Shown: piece by piece, positions 14,791-22,130 of the stretch
How positions within the stretch are numbered: position 1 is the stretch's first letter
Layout: the number at the start of each line of letters is the position of its first letter
Source: Leptofilum sp050292445
Lineage (GTDB): Bacteria; Chloroflexota; Anaerolineae; Promineifilales; Promineifilaceae
Reading direction: 5' to 3'
Length of the DNA: 24,798 nucleotides
Assembly (NCBI GenBank): GCA_050292445.1
Contig: JBNKLQ010000067.1
Span: forward strand, 1 to 24,798
The notes under the pieces: generated by a model
Database searches by the model: none
What the model saw: only the letters and a program-made list of their open reading frames with translations
What the model was told of the DNA's origin: nothing
Translations under genes and position numbers: made by a program

Positions 14791-15808
14791 CATCTTCCTC
14801 ATCTTCATATTCACGCCGCTGCCGCACGTTATTTGCCACAAACCAGGCCGTTGAGCCACCCAGAACCAGCCCGAGCACGCCCCCTTGGAACAACAGCGTG
14901 ACATTTCGGTTGGCCAGCGCGGCTTCCAAGGTTTGTAATTTTTGTTCTGGCGTAAGTTCTACAGTTTCCCCAGATGCTTCATCAGATGGATCCTCGTCAG
15001 CATTGGCTGCAAATCCCTCTGATTCATCGCCCGCATTGGCGACTGCGGCCCCGTGCTCATATCCTGGTAACGAGAAACCTGCGTGCAGCGCATCCGTATG
15101 GCAGGCCACACAGGTGGCTGGCGTGATGGTAAATGCATGACCTGTTGGCACAATGCCATCTTCAGGCATTTCTTCTGGGGGAATGACCAAGGCATGGCAA
15201 TCGACACAGCCAATGCCTTCTTGAATGTGTAAATCTTCCAGATAAGCTTCCATGCTATCTTCATGGCAGTTAATGCACATATCATCTGCTTCGGCAAACA
15301 GAGGTTGCTGGCTGTGTGGATCATGACAATCCATGCAGCCAATATCTTCAGAAGCATGGCCTGTTTGGTGCCATTCGCCTAGCGTTGTGGTGTGGCAAGA
15401 GCCGCAATATTCCGTATCGGCCAGAATGGGCACGGGGGCAGGGGGGTGTTCATTTGTTGTCTCGCCATGACATGCTTCACAGGCTACTCCTTCTTCCGTA
15501 AATTCACCGGTGGCAGGCTGGAAATTGGTGGTATGGCAGGCCAAACATTCCGCTGGTTCCCCTAAACGAAGCCACTGGGCTTGGAACACCTCGTCATCAA
15601 AAGCATGCGCATGAGCACTATCTTGCCAATGATTTGCCACATCTAGATGGCACTCCTGGCAATCCTTTGTTGGCATGACCGGAGCGTCAGGCTGTTCATC
15701 ATCCTGAGCCAAAACCAACTGCACGGTAAAAATAAAAACAAGTGCGCCGGCCAAAACCCCTGTTATGAGCGGCCAATTTAATCGCTTGCTTGTAAAAAAC
15801 TGATACAT
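14774..15808 (-). CDS. Octaheme c-type cytochrome, membrane-anchored
   Basis: The protein is 344 residues. ATG 15808 is chosen for the GAGG ribosome site 5 nt upstream and the immediate signal anchor (PLITGVLAGALVFIFTVQLVLA). Eight CXXCH haem-binding motifs follow: CQECH (Cys50), CLACH, CEACH, CGSCH, CMDCH, CINCH, CVDCH and CVACH. After an acidic linker there is a C-terminal transmembrane helix (about 305-325, LLFQGGVLGLVLGGSTAWFV) and a charged tail. The haem domain therefore faces outside. It is the first gene of the operon with the ferredoxin and NrfD, and is the likely electron entry or exit point at the cell surface. It is not an obvious known octaheme reductase; catalytic activity of its own is not indicated. 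Confidence 0.9.
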   Translation of the reverse strand: MYQFFTSKRLNWPLITGVLAGALVFIFTVQLVLAQDDEQPDAPVMPTKDCQECHLDVANHWQDSAHAHAFDDEVFQAQWLRLGEPAECLACHTTNFQPATGEFTEEGVACEACHGETTNEHPPAPVPILADTEYCGSCHTTTLGEWHQTGHASEDIGCMDCHDPHSQQPLFAEADDMCINCHEDSMEAYLEDLHIQEGIGCVDCHALVIPPEEMPEDGIVPTGHAFTITPATCVACHTDALHAGFSLPGYEHGAAVANAGDESEGFAANADEDPSDEASGETVELTPEQKLQTLEAALANRNVTLLFQGGVLGLVLGGSTAWFVANNVRQRREYEDEEDDEQAG

Positions 15809-15851
15809 AGTCGCCTCAAAAACTAATTGTGAATATTTTAACAATATAAGC

Positions 15852-15879
15852 ATTCTAACATTAAAAATAACGAACTCAA
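15852..15879 (-). promoter_or_regulatory. Promoter of the octaheme-ferredoxin-NrfD operon
   Basis: On the minus strand, TTGAGT (15879-15874) and TAGAAT (15857-15852) are separated by 16 nt. Transcription would start near 15845, giving a leader of about 37 nt before ATG 15808. Confidence 0.5.
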
Positions 15880-15899
15880 TAGGGAAGCCACGCTCATTG

Positions 15900-15937
15900 A
15901 TTGCTTTTGATTATGGATAGTAAGAGGCAAAAGCAAT
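15900..15937. promoter_or_regulatory. 10-bp inverted repeat in the divergent intergenic region
   Basis: ATTGCTTTTG (15900-15909) and CAAAAGCAAT (15928-15937) are perfect inverted repeats with an 18-nt gap. The pair lies between the two divergent cytochrome promoters. It may be a double operator or a looped regulator site. No protein family is assigned. Confidence 0.4.
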
Positions 15938-15958
15938 AAGTAAAACCTTGAAAATGGA

Positions 15959-15986
15959 TTGATTTCCCCCCGTAGTTAGCTATACT
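15959..15986 (+). promoter_or_regulatory. Promoter of the dodecaheme cytochrome/rhodanese operon
   Basis: TTGATT (15959-15964) and TATACT (15981-15986) are separated by 16 nt. The start of transcription would be near 15993, about 95 nt upstream of the TTG start at 16088. Confidence 0.5.
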
Positions 15987-15989
15987 GTT

Positions 15990-16005
15990 TGTGACAAAAT
16001 TCACT
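15990..16005. promoter_or_regulatory. Crp/Fnr-type palindromic site
   Basis: TGTGACAAAATTCACT has the TGTGA-N6-TCAC arrangement recognised by the Crp/Fnr family. It covers the predicted start of the rightward transcript, a repressing position there, and lies about 150 bp upstream of the leftward start. No Crp/Fnr gene is present in the window. Confidence 0.45.
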
Positions 16006-16087
16006 AATAAGTGGTGGAAAAATGTCAAACTCAAATGCTTTAAATTGAGTGTTTAAGCGACTTTTGCTGATGGTTAAGGAGACTATT

Positions 16088-17650
16088 TTGGAACAGGCTA
16101 AATATCCATATAAGACGATAAGTTTGTTGGTGAGCCTGGTTTTGTTATTGGGAACGTTATTGCTTGCTGGCTGCCAAACGGCCGAATCGGATACTGCTGA
16201 TGTGGCCGCAACTGAGGCCGAAATGGTAGCAAATGTGGAGCCGGAGTTGTTGGAACTGGCAACGGCCGTTTCTCCTACAGAAGAGCCAGTGGCCGAATTA
16301 ACAGCAGAAGCTGTTCCCGTTGATAACTGCCTGGATTGCCACACAAACAAAGACCTGCTCATCCAAACGGCCGATCCCGAAGAAGAGGTGATTAGCGAAA
16401 ACGAAGGGGAAGGTTGAGGCGGAGAGGTGGCTCCGTTGGAGCCATGGGAGAAGGTCTTGGTAGACGGGGAGTTATTCCCCGCAGAAGTACACGGGCAAGT
16501 AGCCTGTGCCGATTGTCACGCTGGGCAAAACACGCCCGATAAATTTGAAGCGCATGTGGGACTCATCGAGAACCCCAGTGAAAATCCAGTGGAATCGTGT
16601 GGCGAATGCCATCCAGATGTGGTCGCCACCCATGATAACAACTTACACAGTAGTCTGGCTGGCTACTGGACTGTGCTGGATGCACGTACCTTACCAGAGG
16701 ATCATGAAACCATTGAAGGCATGTTCAGCAATCATTGCAGCTCTTGCCATGCTACTTGTGGTGAATGTCATGTAAGCCAGCCCAATTTGGTGGGTGGTGG
16801 CCTCATCGAAGGGCATTTGTTTAACGAAACACCGTCGATGACGCGCAACTGCACTGCTTGCCACGGCAGCCGTGTGGGCAACGAATACCTCGGCAAGCAT
16901 GAGGATTTGCGGCCCGATGTGCACTTTAGCCAAGGGCGTATGTCTTGCGTTGATTGCCATTCTGGCCATGAAATGCATGGTGCGCCAGAAGATTGTGCCG
17001 ACTGCCACACTGGGCCAGAAGCGCAGCAGGTTGCGCCAGCCGATCATCGTTATGACGGGGTGCAAACGCCTCGTTGCGAGACGTGCCACATTACGGTAGC
17101 CATTGGTCAGGACGATATTGAGATGCATCAGGAACATGCCGGCGATCTTTCTTGCCAGGTATGTCATTCGGTTTCGTACACCAGTTGCGATGGCTGCCAT
17201 GTGCAAATCAGCGAGACGACAGGCAATCCGTTTTACGCAACGGATGGATCCTAGTTCACCTTCATGATCGGGAAGAACCCGCTGGAGAGTTACGATCGGC
17301 CGTATGAGTATGTGACATTGCGGCACGTGCCGGTAGCCGGGGATAGCTTTGCCTACTATGGTGAGGATTTGCTGGCAAACTTTGATGCACTGCCCACCTG
17401 GACGTACACCACGCCGCACAATATTCAGCGCAACACGCCACAGACGGAATCCTGTGATGCTTGTCACGGCAATGCAGACTTATTTCTGACCGTGGATAAG
17501 GTGTATCCAGAAGAAGTGGAAGCGAATCTGCCGGTGATTGTAGATTCAATTCCCGCGCCGGTCTTGGAAATCACGTCTACCGTAACAATTTCGACATCGA
17601 CGACGATTACAACAACCACGGTGATTACGCCCACGATGGAATCACCTTAA
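16088..17650 (+). pseudogene. Dodecaheme c-type cytochrome lipoprotein interrupted by two in-frame stop codons
   Basis: One continuous frame runs from TTG 16088 (AAGGAG 6 nt upstream; the frame extends to 16049) to TAA at 17650. It is broken by TGA at 16415-16417 and TAG at 17252-17254, with no frameshift. The first part has a signal and lipobox (LLLGTLLLAGC) and one haem motif (CLDCH). The second part has ten CXXCH motifs, from CADCH and CGECH to CQVCH and CDGCH, but no signal of its own. The third part has CDACH. Joined, it has twelve haem motifs over 520 codons. Two separate point mutations, assembly errors or readthrough could each explain this. The TGA lies in a Gly/Glu-rich linker, not at a redox site, so selenocysteine is unlikely. 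The gene is followed by a rhodanese lipoprotein and is divergent from the octaheme operon. Confidence 0.8.
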
Positions 17651-17658
17651 TTAGCGAT

Positions 17659-17680
17659 GGTCAAGTTTGCAAACTTGACC
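17659..17680. repeat. Perfect 22-bp palindrome before the rhodanese gene
   Basis: GGTCAAGTTTG at 17659-17669 is followed directly by its reverse complement CAAACTTGACC at 17670-17680. It lies in the 51-bp gap between the cytochrome stop and the rhodanese start, just upstream of the AGGAG ribosome site. It could be a dispersed palindrome, an operator or a transcript-processing hairpin. Confidence 0.65.
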
Positions 17681-17701
17681 AATATTTACGAGGAGTAAGA
17701 A

Positions 17702-19534
17702 ATGAAAACTTACAAATATTTAGTGCTTTTACTGATTTTGGCTTTGCTTCTGGTGGCGTGTGGTGGCGATACAGCTACTGATGAACCTGCTGCTGAGACG
17801 GAGACAACGGCCGTTACAGAACCAGAAGAAGTCATGGAAGAAGAACCGGCAGTGGCTGAAGAGCCAGCCGAGACTGTAGCTGAAGAACCAGCTGAAGAGG
17901 TGGCCGAAGAGCCAATGGAAGAATCAATGGCCGAAGCTGACCTCGACGGTGCCTTCTCCACCTTCCTCAGCGGCATGGAACGTTACAATACCATGAGCGT
18001 GGATGCCCTGAGTGAAATGATGGTTGAAGACCCGCCATTCGTGCTGGATGTACGTGAACCTAGTGAGCTGGAAGAAAACGGCTGGATCGAAGGTGCCGTG
18101 AATATTCCGCTGCGTGAGGTGGCTGACAATCTGCAATACTTGCCCAGCTTTGACACCCCCATTGTAAGTTACTGCGGCAGCGGCTGGCGCTGCACCATTG
18201 CCCTGACTGCCCTGGAAGCGATGGGCTGGGAAGATGTGCGTGGCCTGACTGGCGGCAGCTTTGGCGCCTGGGTGGAAGCTGGTTATCCCGTTGCCGAAGG
18301 AGATATACCAGAATTGGTAGCATTAGATGCTGCTGAACTGGATCCGGCGATGGTTACGGCCATGCAGAACATGTTGCATAATGTTCCAGATGGATTTGGC
18401 GTTATGACGGCCGAAAACTTGAGTGTTGCCCTTGTAGAAAATCCAGACCTGATATTGATTGATGTGCGTCGCCCTGAAGAGGTTGAAGAAAAAGGCTACA
18501 TCGATCACCCCAATCTCCTGTTCATCCCTCTGGAGCAGTTCATTGAGTTGTCCGCTGATTGGCCAGCAGATCTGGATGCCCCCATTATTACTTACTGTGG
18601 CTCCGGTCATCGCTCCACCATTGCTATGTCCATTTTGTGGTCTTATGGATACACAGATGTACACAGCTTGAAAGGTGGTTTTGGTGGTTGGGCTTCTGGC
18701 GGCTTCCCTGCTGTTGGTGTGCCTGAACCTACTTTTGACATGGATCTGGCCTTCGCTACCTTCCTGGGCGATATGGAAGGGTACAACACGATTGGATTGG
18801 ACGATTTGAACCTGCTGCTGGTAGAAGACCCGCCGCCGTTTGTACTGGACGTGCGCGAATCGTCGGAAATTGAAGCCAATGGCTATATCGAAGGTGCTGT
18901 GAACATCCCGCTGCGTGAGGTTGCTGACCATATCGAATGGTTGCCCAGCTTTGACACGCCCATTGTGAGCTACTGCGGCAGCGGTTGGCGCTGCACCATT
19001 GCTCTTACCGCCCTGGAAGCGATGGGTTGGGAAGATGTGCGTGGTCTGAAAGGTGGTAGCTTTGGTGGCTGGGTAGAAGCTGGTTATCCCGTTGCTGAAG
19101 GCCTGCCGCTGGAACCAATGGTGCTTGAGGTAGCTGAACCAGATCCGGCCGCTGTTGCTGCCATGCAAGAGATGCTACATAATGTGCCAGATGGGTACGG
19201 CGTTATCACCGCTGATGATTTCAATCTGGCTTTGCTGGAAAATCCGGACCTCATTGTGATTGATGTGCGCACCCAGGGCGAACTGGATGAGAAAGGTGTG
19301 ATCGAGGCTGAAAACTGGATTCATGTACCTCTGGAAGATTTTGTGGCGATGAAGGATCAGTGGCCAGAAGATCTGGATGCTCCTATTGTTGTTTACTGCG
19401 GTTCTGGCCATCGTTCAACGATTGCTATGAGCATTTTGTGGGCGTATGGTTATAGTGATGTTCACAGTCTGAAGGGTGGTTTTGGTGGTTGGGTAGAGGC
19501 TGGTTATCCAGTTGTAGAATTTGCAGCCCCATAA
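17702..19534 (+). CDS. Lipoprotein with four rhodanese (sulfurtransferase) domains
   Basis: The protein is 610 residues. ATG 17702 has AGGAG 7 nt upstream. A signal and lipobox (LLLILALLLVAC) are followed by a very acidic E/P/A-rich linker to about residue 80. Four rhodanese domains come in the order A-B-A-B. Active-site loops are CGSGWR (Cys158), CGSGHR (Cys299), CGSGWR (Cys425) and CGSGHR (Cys566), so all four nucleophile cysteines are kept. The six-residue loop C-G-S-G-x-R matches active rhodaneses. The protein would sit on the outer membrane face and carry or transfer sulfane sulfur (persulfide). Its position after a multiheme cytochrome and near NrfD suggests a sulfur-linked electron chain; the sulfur donor and acceptor are unknown. 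Confidence 0.9.
   Translation: MKTYKYLVLLLILALLLVACGGDTATDEPAAETETTAVTEPEEVMEEEPAVAEEPAETVAEEPAEEVAEEPMEESMAEADLDGAFSTFLSGMERYNTMSVDALSEMMVEDPPFVLDVREPSELEENGWIEGAVNIPLREVADNLQYLPSFDTPIVSYCGSGWRCTIALTALEAMGWEDVRGLTGGSFGAWVEAGYPVAEGDIPELVALDAAELDPAMVTAMQNMLHNVPDGFGVMTAENLSVALVENPDLILIDVRRPEEVEEKGYIDHPNLLFIPLEQFIELSADWPADLDAPIITYCGSGHRSTIAMSILWSYGYTDVHSLKGGFGGWASGGFPAVGVPEPTFDMDLAFATFLGDMEGYNTIGLDDLNLLLVEDPPPFVLDVRESSEIEANGYIEGAVNIPLREVADHIEWLPSFDTPIVSYCGSGWRCTIALTALEAMGWEDVRGLKGGSFGGWVEAGYPVAEGLPLEPMVLEVAEPDPAAVAAMQEMLHNVPDGYGVITADDFNLALLENPDLIVIDVRTQGELDEKGVIEAENWIHVPLEDFVAMKDQWPEDLDAPIVVYCGSGHRSTIAMSILWAYGYSDVHSLKGGFGGWVEAGYPVVEFAAP
17951..19531 (+). repeat. Tandem duplication of a two-rhodanese unit
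   Basis: The A-B unit starting at 17951 recurs at 18749, an offset of 798-801 nt (266-267 codons). Long stretches, such as the A-domain active-site region (18160-18290 against 18960-19090), are nearly identical in DNA. The A-B pair was therefore duplicated as a block after A and B had diverged. Confidence 0.85.
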
Positions 19535-19565
19535 CGAACGCATCGAGGTTAATTGAGTGATAATG

Positions 19566-19599
19566 GCAAAAGTCCCTTGTGCAAACAGGGGGCTTTTGC
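19566..19599 (+). terminator. Hairpin after the rhodanese gene
   Basis: GCAAAAGTCCCT and AGGGGGCTTTTGC form a stem with one G-T pair and one bulged base around a short loop, 31 nt after the stop. The downstream T-run is weak, so termination efficiency is uncertain. Confidence 0.5.
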
Positions 19600-19820
19600 T
19601 AATTGCTTGGGGAGCTTGCGTAGCATTTGGTTTGTTGTGAACTGTGTTGTTTATAACATTTGCTTATGACATTCGACACTATTGCCCATGATTGGATTTA
19701 GGCATACTTAGTAGGCGGTTTGTGAAAAAGCGCACAAAAGATATAGGATTTTAAATTTTTATCATCGGCAAGTGCCACGGGATTATCCTCGCACTGCTGG
19801 GTGACTGTAGGGAAGACATC
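19600..19820. other. Intergenic region upstream of the LysR gene
   Basis: This AT-rich stretch should hold the promoter and any autoregulatory site of the LysR gene. I see no convincing -35/-10 pair or LysR box. A GGGAAG ribosome site precedes the ATG at 19821. Confidence 0.5.
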
Positions 19821-20813
19821 ATGCTAGATGCTCATCAATTAAACGTGTTCTTAACTGCTGCTCGGACGTTAAATTTTACGGCCGCTGCCCGCCAACTACA
19901 TATGACGCAGCCGAGTGTAAGCCAGCATATTCAAGCGCTGGAGCAGCATTTTGATATGCGATTGTTTATCCGTTCTGGCCGTCATTTGCGCTTGACTGAT
20001 GCCGGTGAGGCGTTGCTGCCGATGGCGCAGGAAATGGTAAGCGTTTCACAAAGCATTGATAACAAGATGGAATCATTGAAGGGGGATGTATACGGCCGTC
20101 TCACCGTGGGCTGTAGTACAACTGTGGGCAAATATGTCCTGCCGTTTTTGCTGTCTAGTTTTATGCAGCAATATCCCAAAGTGGAGGCAGCCTGTTTTGT
20201 AACCCCACGCAAAATTGCCGTGCAGATGCTTTGTGATGGGGATGTACATGTGGCTCTGGCCAGTAAGCAAGAGCTCAACAACAATCTGGAATTTTCTCGC
20301 TTTATTACAGACCAGGTGAGCTTGATTGTGCCGCTGGATCATCCCTGGGCAAAGCGTGATTGCATAGAGCCGAGGGAACTGCTAAAAGCCAACTTTATCT
20401 GGCGGGAAGAGGGATCCGGTACCCGTTTTGTGGCTGAAGAAAAGCTACGGGAACAGGGGATTGTTTTTGAGCAGTTCAAGACTGTCCTAACGTTGGGAAA
20501 TTCTGAAGCGATTGCCCTGGCTGTGCAAGAGGGTATTGGCGTGGGGTTTGTTTCACAAATGATTATTTCGCGCCTGGTTGAAGGGAAGGTTGCGGCCGTT
20601 AAAGTGCGCGATCTGGATATTAAGCAGGAAATTTACATTGGACGGGATGCCAATCGGCTGGGCACGACGGCGCAAACTGCTTTTTGGCGGTTCGTGACCG
20701 ACCCGCATAACCCGGTGCTCAGACGGCTGATGACATCGTCGGTTGAAAATGAAGATGGGTTTAGCTTTGCCAATGCACCAATGAACGGCAAATCAATCAT
20801 CAAAACGCCGTAG
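19821..20813 (+). CDS. LysR-family transcriptional regulator
   Basis: The protein is 330 residues. The N-terminal winged helix-turn-helix is typical: LNVFLTAARTLNFTAAARQL, then MTQPSVSQHIQALEQHF and LRLTDAGEALL. The effector-binding domain has GRLTVGCSTTVGKYVLP, WREEGSGTR and GIGVGFVSQMI, the pattern of CysB/CbbR-like members. The last 30 residues extend past the usual end and are not recognised. It probably senses a small metabolite and controls neighbouring genes. The rhodanese operon upstream makes sulfur metabolism one possible target, but no binding site was identified. Its stop directly abuts the stop of the convergent gene. Confidence 0.9.
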   Translation: MLDAHQLNVFLTAARTLNFTAAARQLHMTQPSVSQHIQALEQHFDMRLFIRSGRHLRLTDAGEALLPMAQEMVSVSQSIDNKMESLKGDVYGRLTVGCSTTVGKYVLPFLLSSFMQQYPKVEAACFVTPRKIAVQMLCDGDVHVALASKQELNNNLEFSRFITDQVSLIVPLDHPWAKRDCIEPRELLKANFIWREEGSGTRFVAEEKLREQGIVFEQFKTVLTLGNSEAIALAVQEGIGVGFVSQMIISRLVEGKVAAVKVRDLDIKQEIYIGRDANRLGTTAQTAFWRFVTDPHNPVLRRLMTSSVENEDGFSFANAPMNGKSIIKTP

Positions 20814-21287
20814 TTATCGTGGTTTTAGGGCGATAAAGGGGATGTGTTCCCGGCCGACGGTCCGGTACTCTTCCTCTGTGGAAACATCAAATCCAAGGAT
20901 TTTGCTCAGGTTTTTGGCAGCGGTGGGATACTTTCGGGCGTAATCTACCATGGCCTGGCCAGATTTTTCTGGGGTGAGGGGAACGGCCGTTCCCCTCATT
21001 TTGCGCCAACCCACCTGTAAATTGACCTCAGGGTGTTCCAAAATATTCAGGTACCAGTCTGACTTTTTGCCGAAGCCGGAAGCGATGTAGAAAGCGCCCG
21101 TGTCTTTATCGTGGTTGACGACTTCTAAGACTGTCTGACGCGTTTTGCCGCTTTTGCGGCCGACGTGGTTCAGCAGCAGAAATCGCTTTCCTAACAATCC
21201 CCCCAACCCCAGACGATACAAGTAGATGGGAGCCCGAAAGAAAAGTCGTTTGAGTCCGGTTACCGGTTTACGTTCTGTTTTTTCCAT
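20814..21287 (-). CDS. Deazaflavin (F420)-type oxidoreductase, DUF385 family
   Basis: The protein is 157 residues. It shows the split-barrel pattern of the F420H2-dependent nitroreductase (DUF385/Ddn) family: LLLNHVGRKSGKTRQTVLEVV, then FYIASGFGKKSDWYLNILEHPEV and an AVPLTPEKSGQAMVDYARKY segment. Members reduce substrates with F420H2 or bind related flavins; the natural substrate here is unknown. The ATG overlaps the TetR stop (TAATG), so the two are translationally coupled. TetR probably controls this enzyme, perhaps for detoxification. Confidence 0.85.
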   Translation of the reverse strand: MEKTERKPVTGLKRLFFRAPIYLYRLGLGGLLGKRFLLLNHVGRKSGKTRQTVLEVVNHDKDTGAFYIASGFGKKSDWYLNILEHPEVNLQVGWRKMRGTAVPLTPEKSGQAMVDYARKYPTAAKNLSKILGFDVSTEEEYRTVGREHIPFIALKPR

Positions 21288-21868
21288 TAGTTTTGCAATC
21301 CTTGTAGCAGCAATTGAACGGCCGTTTCCACCTTCATACTTAAATCAATGTTTTCTGGATCAACTGCCCACAGTAGCAGCAATCCCTCAAACAGAGCCAT
21401 GATGGTGTTGGCAATATCTGTGCTATTGTGTGTCTGAAATTCGCCATTGGCCATGCCCTGTTCTGCCAGCGCCTCGATTTTCTCCCGATAATTTTGGAAG
21501 TGGCCTTGCAGATGATCCTTTAAGGAATCATCTCGGGCTGCCAGGGCGTAAAACTCCAGCGGGGAGGGGAACTGGGCGGCTAGCTCAGCCACACCATCTC
21601 CAGTGAAGGCGGCCAGTTGGTTTAGTTTGGCTACGGCCGTTCCTTCACCCACCAGCACCGCATCCAGCAGAGCCAATTGCTCGACAAAAAATTGGTCAAA
21701 GATGGCTGTGATCAAATCATCCTTGCTTTTGAAGTGCCAGTAAACGCCACCCTTGCTCAGGCCGCTGGCCCGCACGATGTCGTTCATGCTGGCCTTAGCG
21801 AACCCTTTCTCGGCAAAAACGGCCAGGGCAGTGGCTAAAATGTGGGCTTTGCTTTCGTGTTCAGTCAT
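21287..21868 (-). CDS. TetR-family transcriptional repressor
   Basis: The protein is 193 residues. The N-terminal domain reads ILATALAVFAEKGFAKASMN, then DIVRASGLSKGGVYWHFKSK and DDLITAIF, a textbook TetR helix-turn-helix with GGVYWHF. The C-terminal half is the ligand-binding and dimerisation region. It is the first gene of a two-gene operon with the DUF385 oxidoreductase. A perfect palindrome (21884-21901) covers its predicted start of transcription, so it very likely represses itself and the oxidoreductase. The inducer is unknown. The ribosome site before ATG 21868 is weak. Confidence 0.92.
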   Translation of the reverse strand: MTEHESKAHILATALAVFAEKGFAKASMNDIVRASGLSKGGVYWHFKSKDDLITAIFDQFFVEQLALLDAVLVGEGTAVAKLNQLAAFTGDGVAELAAQFPSPLEFYALAARDDSLKDHLQGHFQNYREKIEALAEQGMANGEFQTHNSTDIANTIMALFEGLLLLWAVDPENIDLSMKVETAVQLLLQGLQN

Positions 21869-21883
21869 CTTGATTTTTTCAAG

Positions 21884-21901
21884 ACCGACCAGTTGGTCGG
21901 T
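21884..21901. promoter_or_regulatory. TetR operator
   Basis: ACCGACCAGTTGGTCGGT has perfect 8-bp arms (ACCGACCA/TGGTCGGT) around a 2-bp centre. It lies 15 bp upstream of the TetR start codon and just downstream of the -10 box, over the likely start of transcription, which suits repression. Confidence 0.8.
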
Positions 21902-21907
21902 GACGAG

Positions 21908-21937
21908 ATATTAGCATGAGGAACGGCCGTTTGTCAA
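21908..21937 (-). promoter_or_regulatory. Promoter of the TetR-DUF385 operon
   Basis: On the minus strand, TTGACA (21937-21932) and TAATAT (21913-21908) are 18 bp apart. The spacer contains one ACGGCCGT copy (21923-21930). Transcription would begin near 21900, inside the operator. Confidence 0.7.
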
Positions 21938-21999
21938 GCAACGATTTGGTTAAACGGCCGCAAACTTAAACAGAATGTTTGCTCACTTTTATCGCCTCA

Positions 22000-22032
22000 T
22001 TCACGAGTGAACGCCTGGACAAATGCTAATAT
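22000..22032 (+). promoter_or_regulatory. Candidate promoter for the dehydrogenase gene
   Basis: TGCTAATAT (22024-22032) is an extended -10. The palindrome TTCACGAGTGAA (22000-22011) lies at the -35 position and may be an operator. The leader to GTG 22131 would be about 90 nt. Confidence 0.4.
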
Positions 22033-22130
22033 GCCCAAAATTGACCCCACAATAATGACAGTTTCGGATTTGCAGAATTGGGAGAATGATGTGTGATCAT
22101 CCGTCATGATTTTTGTGAAAGGAGTCAAAT

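Noticed and set aside
16415..16417. Selenocysteine at the TGA of the dodecaheme cytochrome
   Set aside because: The context is a Gly/Glu linker far from any haem or redox motif, and no convincing SECIS-like hairpin was seen directly downstream. Other genes here end in TGA, so a reassigned code is also unlikely.
17252..17254. Pyrrolysine at the TAG of the dodecaheme cytochrome
   Set aside because: There is no sign of pyl genes, and NrfD in this window ends with TAG; a single-base change is simpler.
16691..17467. 258-residue minus-strand frame opposite the dodecaheme cytochrome
   Set aside because: It arises from the haem-motif codons read backwards. It raised the question of which strand is coding, but twelve CXXCH motifs on the plus strand settle it.
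18323..19168. 281-residue minus-strand frame opposite the rhodanese gene
   Set aside because: Antisense to the rhodanese domains, with repeated content simply mirroring the duplicated DNA; no ribosome site or domain.
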